This document shows, one piece after another, positions 55,121 to 64,000 of a stretch of 64,000 nucleotides of DNA; positions within the stretch are counted from its first letter, which is position 1; each line of letters begins with the position of its first letter. The stretch is from Psococerastis gibbosa (lineage: Eukaryota > Arthropoda > Insecta > Psocodea > Psocidae). The position numbers and the translations under genes are program-made. The notes beneath the pieces are model-generated. The model was given only the letters and a program-made list of their open reading frames with translations, did not search any database and had not been told where the DNA came from. The DNA lies in NCBI GenBank assembly GCA_963971405.1, contig OZ020486.1:5332001-5396000 (forward strand), given 5' to 3'.

Positions 55121-55146
55121 ATGGATTATCCCGGGCTTCGACAAAG
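55121..55146 (+). CDS. Possible first coding exon of a downstream gene
   Basis: TCTAAGATGGATTATCCCGG gives MDYPGLRQ plus two bases, then a consensus donor AAAG|GTAAGAC. Upstream (about 54990-55120) is the only locally GC-rich stretch here (AGGGGCGCGCATGTGCGACC, CAGCGCTGCTGCC), which suits a promoter and 5' UTR. No second exon is identified and the product is unknown. Intron-rich genes of this genome make a long first intron plausible. Confidence 0.35.
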
Positions 55147-55619
55147 GTAAGACAGAACCGTCTTCTTGCGATGTCAGCAATAATCAATTCATTCACATTT
55201 ACGCTGCCACTTTGTTGTTTTGCTGCTGTACTGAGATTTCTAAGATATTTGGGCACGCGTCCTTGCAACTGATACTTTATCATTTTCTGTATTGTCTGAT
55301 TTCGGCGGCTTTCTTCTATTCTGGATAGAAATAGCTAGGTATTGATGTTATCCAGTTGTCTCTTCCTCAGATAAGCGACTTGCTAGTGTAATTTAGGCAA
55401 TTAGAGTTAATTTATGCTCATTGTGTTTCGGCTATTGTTGTTATTGACAAAAGCTGATTGCTGACCTTCGCTGAGTTCGTGGGAACAATCAGCTAGGCCT
55501 GACAATACATATAGCTAGGCTACATGTGTATTGAAGTTTAACCATTGATATGTATGTAGCCTATGTTGCTTTTAGTCCTTAGTAATATGTACCCTATAGC
55601 TGAGTAGCTTAGCCCTTAG

Positions 55620-56460
55620 CGTCGATGAACTAGGTATACAGTATATAGGTAGGTATATACTATATATATATATATATACTGTATCATGTGCTGTTTATAC
55701 CTTATATAGCCTATGAGGTTCCTTAATAAGTAGCCTATAGATGGGTAGCTGAGCGTTGATGAGAATATTTTATGAACTAGGTATAGGTATATACTGTATA
55801 TGCAGTTTGTACCTAAAATAGCCTATGCTGCTCCTTAATAAGTAGCCTATAGATGATTAGCTGAGCGTTGATGAGAATATTTTATGAACTAGTAGTAGTA
55901 GTGTTCGTTGGGTTGATAACGACTTAGGCCTCATATTTGGGCCCATAGAGCGACTCCAACTTGACTGTCCTATGCCAGCCCATAGGACAGGACCTCCTGA
56001 TTATAGTGGATTCCGAACCACTTGGGAAACACAGTGAAGTCACACGATTAGTTCGGAGGTGACCAGGACAAGTCCTACCATGTTTCCCTACCGGCACTAT
56101 GCACACGACCAAGTTATCTGCAGCTTTGAACCTGCTCTGGTCCGCTGGATTCAACTTGGTATGGCTTTTATGAACTAGGTATAAGTATGTACTGTATATG
56201 CAGTTTGTACCTTAAATAGCCTATGCTGCTCCTTAATAAGTAGCCTATATAGATGAGTAGCTTAGCCCTTATAACGTCGATAAACTAGGTATAGGTATAT
56301 ACAGTATAAATACTGTATCATATGCAGTTTGTACCTTAAATAGCCTATGATGCTCCTTAATAAGTAGCCTATAGATGATTAGCTGAGCGTCGATGAGAAT
56401 ATTTTATGAACTAGGTATAGGTAAATACTGTTATATATGCTGTAGGTATCTACAGTAGGC
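55620..56460. repeat. Tandem repeat, ~110-120-bp unit, interrupted by an insertion
   Basis: Units share GAACTAGGTATAGGTATATA, CTGTATATGCAGTTTGTACC, AATAGCCTATGCTGCTCCTT and AATAAGTAGCCTATAGATGA. About five to six copies. Between 55890 and 56165 the array is broken by a copy of the dispersed repeat seen at 42200. TTTTATGAACTAG flanks both sides of it. Confidence 0.85.
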
Positions 56461-56737
56461 TGGCCTACGCCTACCTAGATAGGCTACATAAATGTCCCAC
56501 TGGATTGTGTCCACGCCACATCTCTCTAGACTCTAGACAAATTTCGCAGGAAACAATGTTTTTGACGTTGGTATCAGTTGAGCTTGCATGCGACGGGTAT
56601 ATCTAGAAGCAATGTTTCTCTACAATCTATATTATGAACATGTAAATAAGCTGGTATGGGGCTGTCATTAACGACGATTGGACACATGTCGTCCGTATAA
56701 GGAAAGTTACCTAGTTGGGTGGCTCCATGCAATATGA

Positions 56738-56840
56738 GAGGATATAGAAAAAACGGGACTTGGCGGGATAAGAAGTATTAGAACCCACGATTTACACCTA
56801 TATCTGGCTGGACGTCGTCTTAACCGCTGGACCAAAAGTC
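56738..56840 (-). repeat. tRNA-derived SINE, family B
   Basis: ACGGGACTTGGCGGGATAAG, GAACCCACGATTTACACC and GACGTCGTCTTAACCGCTGG, minus strand, with an insertion of about 12 bp in the B-box region. Confidence 0.7.
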
Positions 56841-56990
56841 TGAAAAGTGCAGTTGCCTCTAAATCCTCTACTTTTATTTATACTTTAAAATTATACTTAA
56901 CTTATACTACTCTAATATTATATTGAATAAAGCATTGCCTTAATGCAATAAAGTAAGTTCACAGACCTGTTCGATTATAGATAGTTGTGC

Positions 56991-57377
56991 TAAGGTGCCC
57001 ATTCCATTGACCGGCTAGGGCTATTTCCAAAACGGTGACGTGGTAGCAGACACTCAAGACTTAGGTGGCGTTTCCACCGACCTCGCATTGCAGAATTGAC
57101 GGAAATGTTTATTTTCCTCTATGCCATAGTTAAAATTGATCAATGATCATACAATAAAATCACAAACAAACAAACTAAAATTAAAAAATGGCTGCATGGG
57201 ATATGTTAATTACAAACATCTTAATAGATTTCTATAAAAATAAAAATTCTAATTTCCGTCAATGTCACTTGCAATCTGCAAGGCGAGGTCGGTGGAGACG
57301 CTACCTAAGTCTTGAGTGTCTGCTACCACGTCACCGTTTTGGAAATAGCCCTAGCCGGTCAATGGAATGGGCGCCTA
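56991..57377. mobile_element. Nested MITE pair, composite copy 2
   Basis: Same composite as 38751-39139: outer TAAGGTGCCCATTCCATTGA, inner element at 57062-57307 with CTCGCATTGCAGAATTGACG and GATCAATGATCATAC. Flanked by TA. Confidence 0.88.
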
Positions 57378-57436
57378 ACCTGTCAATGAGAGACAAGAGC
57401 ATAATATAAGTATAGGATTTCGAGTGCAAAGCACTT

Positions 57437-57535
57437 GTCGAGCTTGTGCTCCAGCGGTTAAAACGACGCCCCGGATAGGCGTAGATCGACGGTTCAAATC
57501 CCGTCCAGTTTTTCTACCTCCTCTAACGAGGTTGC
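57437..57535 (+). repeat. tRNA-derived SINE, family B
   Basis: CGAGCTTGTGCTCCAGCGGT, GACGCCCCGGATAGGCGTAG, B-box GGTTCAAATCCCG, then CAGTTTTTCTACCTCCTC. Confidence 0.75.
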
Positions 57536-58700
57536 ATCTTCAGGCAATGTTAGTTTAATGTACATAATACTGCAATATGTTGGCTAACTCCCACGATAAC
57601 TTGAAAAGCCTCGGCAAGTAATGGCATCACCTACACGCATTCGAACATTGAAGTGCCGTCCAATACTCCTTGTACCAAGACTTTTCAAGCGGTCTCGAGA
57701 GCTGCAGCCTTTTATATAGAGGTGGATAATATTTTTCATTGTGTCGAGAGGTAGGCCTACACTGGGAAATTATTTTCTAAGGTTTGTAGATTTTTTTTTG
57801 AGAAAAAATTCATCCTCTGTAAATTGCGGCAGAATTGGCATTATATACCCTTTCACATGACATCAACAAATTCAGAAATTATGAGGTCCTAATTAACATT
57901 AGTGTTCCAATGATATTAAGACTGCCCTAAATTTCTCCTATATACAGGATAAAGAACGGCTAAATTCTGTCTTCTGTCATGCGTAAAATGCCACCGAAAA
58001 TTAAGTTTTGGATGGTGCTGCCATAAAGGAAGAATCATTAAATATGTTATAATTGGTGTAGCCTGTACAGTAATTAATTTGTCTTTGGCATGTTTATTTT
58101 AAGAAAAAATTCCAAACTCGCCATCCCTTGAAAAGTCTCATAAAACATAATGTTGAGACGGTGTTTTTATAATTTATTGAAGGATGGCATCCAGGCACTT
58201 TTGGGCTGTACCATTTTTTGCGTTTTTCATTTTTGCGTTTTTGCGTCATGCTGAGAAAATCCAACACTGCAAGGCTCTGCCTGCTGCTGCTGGATGAGTA
58301 CCTATATTACAGCACAGCAATAACTTCAAAAATACGGGCAATCCTATGCGAATGCCATAAAAAGGGTATATATGGACATAGAAAGACTGCTGACTGCTCC
58401 ATAATAATAGTAACGATGTATATAGCTGCACTGTACACTATATGTTGCAATATTATTGCAGTGTATGCTAGGTACTCACTCCAACGTTTTACGATGTAGA
58501 TTCAAGCGATCGTAAAAAACACTAAGTTTCTTCAATTTACTTAGCTGTAAGTTCCCTTAGCTTTTATAGCTCCATGAACAGCATATCTTACGCATACGCG
58601 GACGGGTAGGCTACAAGTATATGGTGAGTTAGGAGCAGAACGGTATAAGTCACTTTTGACAGTCGAATTTCAATGATAATAGCGATCGTGGCCCACATAG
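57536..58700. other. Intergenic or intronic, nothing recognised
   Basis: No conserved coding stretch, tRNA or terminal repeats seen. If 55121 is a real first exon, this is part of its intron. Confidence 0.45.
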
Positions 58701-59635
58701 CAAGGCCGTAGCCGGGGGGGGGGGGGCTCAGCCCCCCCCCAAACGTTCTGTCGCGCCCCCCAAGAAGGATTAAAGTAAAGGACACTTAACACTATTCGGC
58801 TTCGAAATGGAAACGGTGAAAATTTTAGACCTCGAAGAGTTTTGTAGAAATTTCAGCAAAACCAAAACTCGGCGGTTACAATTGTACTGATTTTCAGACA
58901 AATAAAACTTGTATTTATTAAATTTGTTGTTTTGAGAAATGAAAATTTGTGTTGAAACTCAAAACCATGCATAGGTACATACATCGGCGTAAATAAGGGG
59001 TCCTGGGGGGGGGGGGGGGCTACGGGCTTAGCCCCCCTGCCCCAGGATTTCCGTTGACAAAGACGTTATGGAGGCGAAAGGCATTGCATCCACAATAACG
59101 AAAGGGAAATTACTTCTTGGCATGCTTATTTTACATTGAAAAAAATCAACACATTGAATTACTTTCACAAAAATATATATACGGTACTCAAAATTCATAA
59201 ACCCCCAATAATATTTCAGACCTATTTATCAATTTTTTTCTCCAGGGGAGACCCACGGGCCCCCCTTTCTCCATGTTATAGTATGCGTAAAACCTCACTA
59301 ATTAGGGCCCATTTATCATTTTTTTCTCCAGGGGAGACCCCGGAGATAAAATGCGTAAAACCTCACTAATTTGGGCCTATTTATCAATTTTTTTTCTCCG
59401 GGGGATGAAAGACTTGGGGTCCAAAAGCCCCCCCCCCCCCAGAAATTTCGGGAATTTACGCCAATGGGTAAATATAGTTAGATATTAATGGTGAGACCTA
59501 TCTCAGGTTTACCATAACATTAATGGCTTGGATTCACGGAAAATAGCTTAGATGTGATTATGACAACCCAAAAAACCTAGCCCCCCCAAAAGGTTACCCA
59601 GCCCCCCTAATGCTTTTCTCAGCGCTACGGCCCTG
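58701..59635. mobile_element. hAT-type nonautonomous element with perfect 8-bp TSD
   Basis: Ends CAAGGCCGTAGC and the inverse of CAGGGCCGTAGC, flanked on both sides by CCACATAG. 935 bp, no transposase. Inside: G and C runs of 9 to 13 just behind the end, and three tandem units around TTTATCAATTTTTTTCTCC and AGGGGAGACCC at about 59215-59405. Confidence 0.88.
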
Positions 59636-59714
59636 CCACATAGCCAGCGAATATATTGATGTCTATCAGATACCTATCTAGACTTAGACATGAATATCAA
59701 CATATTATATAGTC

Positions 59715-59870
59715 ATGGCCCGGACACCCCCCCCCCCCCCGAAATACATTTTTGTTTGTAAACCTGTATGATTTGAAGAATATATCAATTAATTCATTAA
59801 TAAATTGCGTTAAAAAATTGTTTTGGACCCCCCCCCCCCCCCGAAATCAAAAGTTGGGCGCGGCCTTGTA
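59715..59870. repeat. Element-like block with two long C runs
   Basis: CATGGCCCGGACA plus a C run of about 14, and a second C run of about 15 followed by GAAATCAAAAGTTGGGCGCG and GCCTTG. The ends GGCCCGG / GCGCGGCC are loosely inverse. Possibly a MITE; weak. Confidence 0.35.
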
Positions 59871-60117
59871 TATAGTTATCACGTAGACGTTTTGTAGATG
59901 TCAGGATGTCTACGCGGGTTGACTTGAGCTATCTGTAAGATAAGTATATTATTTAGAAGACATGAATAACTTCATTTATATATCTGTTAGATATTCAAAT
60001 CTACACTAAGACGTCTATAATACATGTTCAAGATGGTATTTGGAAAAACGGAAAACGGTGGGATTCTAACCTAATAGTTGATGGCAGCGGTGGGATTCTA
60101 ACCTAATAGTTGGTGGC

Positions 60118-60205
60118 AACTATTTTGTGGGGGCCCCTATTTTGTGGGGCCCCTATTTTGTAGGGGTCCTTATTTTGTGGGGGCCCCTATTTTGTGGGTG
60201 CCCTG
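60118..60205. repeat. Minisatellite, ~17-18 bp x 5
   Basis: Units of the form GGGGGCCCCTATTTTGTG, slightly varied. Confidence 0.85.
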
Positions 60206-61790
60206 GCCCCATACCCCAACCCGGCCCTTTTGCAGGTGAGAGGAAAAATGTAGTAATGCCTCTGGCTTTCTGTTGTGTAAAAGATTGTTTTTTTTTTTTT
60301 TTATGTTCAGCTAATAAGACGTAGATGACATAAAAAAATTAGCAAATGTATAACCTCGATTTAGAAAAAAATATCACTTAAGCGGTTTTGCATAGTCAGC
60401 GACGATATACAATTAATTAAAATATAATTATGTGTTGACTTTATAATACGGCACCAAAAAATATGCTTTTTAGAAAGTCATTAAATTACTTGGGAAAAAG
60501 CCTAATGGGTTAGAAAACTTTTTATTTGCTTAGTCAGCAGAAATTTGCATGCCTCCAGTCAATTTTAAACTTTTGCAGGTTTAACTATAAACAGTTTTAT
60601 ATCTTCCGGCATTGGATACAATTTTATTGCGTTGTAATTTCCAAGACTTTTCTTATTTTTCAATTACAGTTTGTTGATAGACTAAGCTGTTTTTAAATGG
60701 CTTGGCAACTCTTTACTAACGGTACTACCTCTTTATATCAAAATGAATTAAAAACTTTATGGCCGACTTAAACTAAGAACAGCCCGCAGGTTTCTTTAAC
60801 AAGAAACCTTACTAAAAGCTACAATAGTAGGCGTATACTGTAAATTAAAGTAAATAAGTATACTATTCTGTTAACTTACACAATTAAGTACCGGTACCTA
60901 ATCAACAAGAAAGTGTAATGTAAAATCATCAAAATATCGTCAAAATCAGGAAGTTCTGTCATTGTCATTGTGCTATTGCCTCAATGAAAGTGTAGAAATC
61001 TCTAAGAGATGGTCTCTAAGCACTTTAGGGAAGTTAGAAGCATTTCTCGCCGCTCTCAGTTCTCTTTGGGGTTTTCTAAGGTAGGCGAAACCTTGTAGTA
61101 TAGGATCCAGTCGCTCACACTTGGCTGTGCGTGGGGCCGGCCTTACAAGGTCTCCCCTTTGCCTCGTGTTGTAGGTATGGGTGTCCCCTTAAAATATGTC
61201 AAATGCTCATCACTCGTAACGGTTCTTTTATTTATTTAAAGGCTAAAACGGGTTGCTATGTTGTCCGTTCCAATGATTAATTATTATCAATAAGCAGTCG
61301 CGCGATCACCTGCAATTTTAACTGAACGTAACATTGCTTAGTATTTACATAAAAGACATGCCCAGCCTTTAAGCTCTATACTCTCCTTATAGAAACTTCC
61401 CAAGTTTGAAGTCACAAACATGTTCTCGAAAATCAGATTATGCCTCAATACCGCACGGTAATTGCCCCTGATAGGCTCCTTTTTGGTTGGTCTGGGAGAG
61501 AGGAGGGGGGGGGGGGTAACTACACGTTATGGCCCCCAGTCTACTTATAAACTTTCAAGACGGTTGGGGTACAATATAATAAGGAGTCTATAACAAGTTT
61601 GGGGAGATACCCCTTAGGCAGGCCACCATTACATAGGAACACAAATTAACGACTTCAAAATATACCCGCGTACCTAATAGGTGTGTTAACGTGAGTTTGT
61701 AAATTCTTTGGAAGTTACTTCCGTACGGTACGCTATATTATCTCCATATTGCTACTGATTTAAGGGTTTTTGGAATTGGGGTGGGAGAAA
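60206..61790. other. Intergenic or intronic, nothing recognised
   Basis: AT-rich, no gene, tRNA or terminal repeats seen. One G run at about 61507. Confidence 0.45.
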
Positions 61791-61909
61791 TTTCATATTC
61801 TTCTTCTTCTTCGTCTTTAAATACCTGTTCTATCGAAGAGGGGAAGTTGTGCTCTTGCTAAACCATTGCCTCAGGTTTTTCAACCAAGATGTTCTTCTTC
61901 TGCCTGGAG

Positions 61910-62230
61910 CAGTGGCGTAGCCAGAATTTTTTTTGGGGGTCCAGTTTTCATAACGTTTGCCCGCTTACGATAGGTTTTTGAATGGGGTGGTGTTTCATTT
62001 GGCACTACCCCCCCCCTCCCGGGGATTTTTTTCAAAAGTAGGGCCTGAAATAGTTTGTCGGCAAAAAATTTTGATTTTGCAGACGATAACTTTATTAACA
62101 AAATGGGAAAAAGGGGGACCGGGGTCTCCCCGGCGATTTGTTTTAGATAAATATCTCAAAAAAATTGCTATTTTGCTAAATTTTGGGGGTCCGGACCCCG
62201 CTGACCCCCCCCCCCCTGGCTACGCCACTG
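61910..62230. mobile_element. hAT-type MITE (321 bp)
   Basis: Ends CAGTGGCGTAGCCAG and its exact inverse CTGGCTACGCCACTG. Flanks GCCTGGAG and GCCAGGAG form an 8-bp TSD with one mismatch. A long C run (about 12) lies just inside the right end. Confidence 0.9.
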
Positions 62231-62309
62231 GCCAGGAGCCCTCTCTCTTTCTATCTTCTCTTAGATTATTACATATGAACGGCAATACTTTTCGTTCTTC
62301 ATCACATGG

Positions 62310-62560
62310 CCGAAGTATCTTCTTCTTTTTCTTCGAATGCCTCTTCTATCGATGATTGGCGATCACCATAGCAATTGTAAACACATACAGATACTGTACT
62401 TCGGACTCCCCAAAATGAATGCAAGTATGTAGAGTATCGAATGTACATAGCCATGATGACGGCTGTACCAGGACATTGTAATGCAGTGGTTTCCCGTTGC
62501 CTTCTGCATCCTTATACCATTGATCTTTCATTCAGTTCCTCCGCCTTTTTTGGCAGTTTC
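62310..62560 (+). repeat. Dispersed repeat (GATTGGCGATCATCATGG family)
   Basis: TCTTCTATCGATGATTGGCG, CTTCGGACTCCCCAAAATGA, CATTGTAATGCAGTGGTTTC, CGTTGCCTTCTGCATCC, then TGATCTTTCATTCAGTTCCT. Longest copy in the window. Confidence 0.7.
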
Positions 62561-64000
62561 TTTTTGGAGTTTTTGAAGGGTAAAATCCCCCAAAATTGAG
62601 TTCATAATCATACTTTCTGTATCAGAGCTAAGAATGATATTTTTAGTTGCATTCAGCTAGTGTATAGAGTTCGTTAGGAAGCATTAGTTACGGTAGGTAA
62701 TTGTTGTGACTAAAGGTATGATTTTTTTAAAGCTGCTGATTTTTCAATGCAATGTCACAGCGACAGAGGAGGGCCGGATTGTGCGGCTGGGTTTTGGTTA
62801 AAGTTGAGCTGCGAGCCTCACAGAATAAGCTTAAATAGTACAATACAAATCGAAGCAAAATCAAATTTATCAAAGCTTACCCCATTTACATGGGCCCGAC
62901 AGACATCAATTAGCAAATGGAAGCAATGGTTCTCCCATTTATCTCTGATTATATTCCCGTTACCCCTAACTCCCCCTTCCCCCCAAATTGTACCCCCTGG
63001 GGTCCCGTCTTGCCCTCCCCATCTCAGTCGGCTAGCTGTTGTTCCGCGCCTTGCTTCTCAGCATCAGCATAGTTTGCAGGCAGGGGGGGTGGCTAGGTTC
63101 ACAAAAAAGGCACCCCCGCCCCTAGAGCTTGGTTGGGGGGATCGATATTCGCTTTGGGGCTGTTCATTTGAATTGCGAAGCAGCCCCTGTTTGGGGGGTC
63201 GGGGGGCAAGTGTTGAGGGGGTGATTGATTGATTAGGGTTTATGGAATCTTTGCATTGTTGTCTGCAGAGCTCTAGTGTGCTTGAATTTAGAAATGTTGC
63301 TGAATTTTCAATAGAGTGGTTAGTGGAAATTCTGACCTACAGTATACGTATACTATAGAAAAGGTCCAGCGATCTAGGCTATGCGTGAATTGTTAAGCAA
63401 GTACAATTATATACCGTAGGAATATTTTGACGTGAGCGGCATAAAATATTTTTCTGTTCCATGCGAAACGTAATGTTGTTCTCTCCATGAGCCAGAGAGG
63501 TACTCAGTGGACACGCCCCCCCCCCCCTCCTAATGATTTTACGAGTTAGCACTAGAAAGAATTGGGTTTTCTTTGTGAATTTACACAATATAAAAAAGTG
63601 TGGTGAATTTAAATTAGATGTAGGCTAATAAATCAGATTTTAATATTAATATTCAAAAACATTATAGACCTATATATCATATCATTATTTCACCGCCATA
63701 TTCTCTAACAGACTCATTAGGTAACAGCACCTACTCTTACGCAACCTACAGCTTATCCATTACCTAAAAAGTTAATTACCAGCATCAAATTACATAAAAT
63801 CGAACACCGTTATTTGTATAATTTCAATAAATTACATTTATACGATAGACAAGATGAGATTTTGTATTACTAAGGGAGGGGGGGGGGGGTAGTGGGGAGC
63901 CCTACAGGGATATGCAACTTTGGCTCTATGGTTTATGGTCAGCCCGAGGGGGGGGGGAGTTGGGGGGGGGGAAATAGTTTATGTTGTCAGAATGCTCGCG
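62561..64000. other. Right edge, no gene recognised
   Basis: Several G or C runs (about 63519, 63881, 63950 and 63962). The 161-codon frame at 62747-63232 has no family look and is Pro/Gly-rich because of G/C runs. The region may be intronic. Confidence 0.4.

Noticed and set aside
62747-63232. 161-codon open frame
   Set aside because: Composition driven by G and C runs, no domain, no splice context, no start context.

Overview
The window is nuclear DNA from a repeat-rich, AT-rich animal genome. Both genes are split by GT-AG introns loaded with transposons. The two protein genes are conserved animal genes, and the repeat spectrum (mariner, hAT, Penelope-like, gypsy-like, tRNA-derived SINEs, many palindromic MITEs) suggests an arthropod, most likely an insect. 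A hemipteran is only a guess.

Layout. The left 16.6 kb is the minus-strand gene for a HELQ-type (POLQ-like, mus301-type) DNA repair helicase. Ten exons between 16558 and 382 join without a phase break into 923 codons. All main SF2 helicase motifs are present, and the last C-terminal part lies off the left edge. About 3.4 kb of TE-poor intergenic DNA, with the divergent 5' regions of both genes, follows. From 19928 to 52024 the plus strand carries a PCM1 (pericentriolar material 1) orthologue. I could assemble 23 coding exons in phase, giving about 1503 residues, with coiled coils in the first half and the conserved PCM1 C-terminal domain in exon 19. The right 12 kb holds no complete gene: a DUF7869-like element fragment, a possible first exon of a downstream plus-strand gene at about 55.1 kb, a tandem repeat, two hAT-type elements with 8-bp target duplications, and many long G/C homopolymers.

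Repeats. The introns hold a broken gypsy-type retrotransposon, a dead mariner, several 5'-truncated non-LTR elements, a Penelope-like element with a GIY-YIG domain and inverted terminal arms, two tRNA-derived SINE families, several unclassified dispersed families, and a set of palindromic MITEs. These MITEs share one core (GACGTGGTAGCAGACAT), although their outer arms differ. One tRNA-Thr(AGT) gene sits in a HELQ intron.

Most unusual signals. (1) Both genes contain decayed tandem copies of one of their own exons. (2) A 266-bp piece of PCM1 exon 13 plus the adjoining MITE is repeated almost identically, inverted, 7 kb downstream in another PCM1 intron. (3) The same MITE sits at the exact centre of a palindromic host MITE at three places. 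(4) Hammerhead-ribozyme-like cores occur in the Penelope-like element and in two other repeats. HELQ acts at stalled or broken replication forks and PCM1 scaffolds centriolar satellites. They are functionally unrelated, so their head-to-head arrangement implies at most a shared promoter region.
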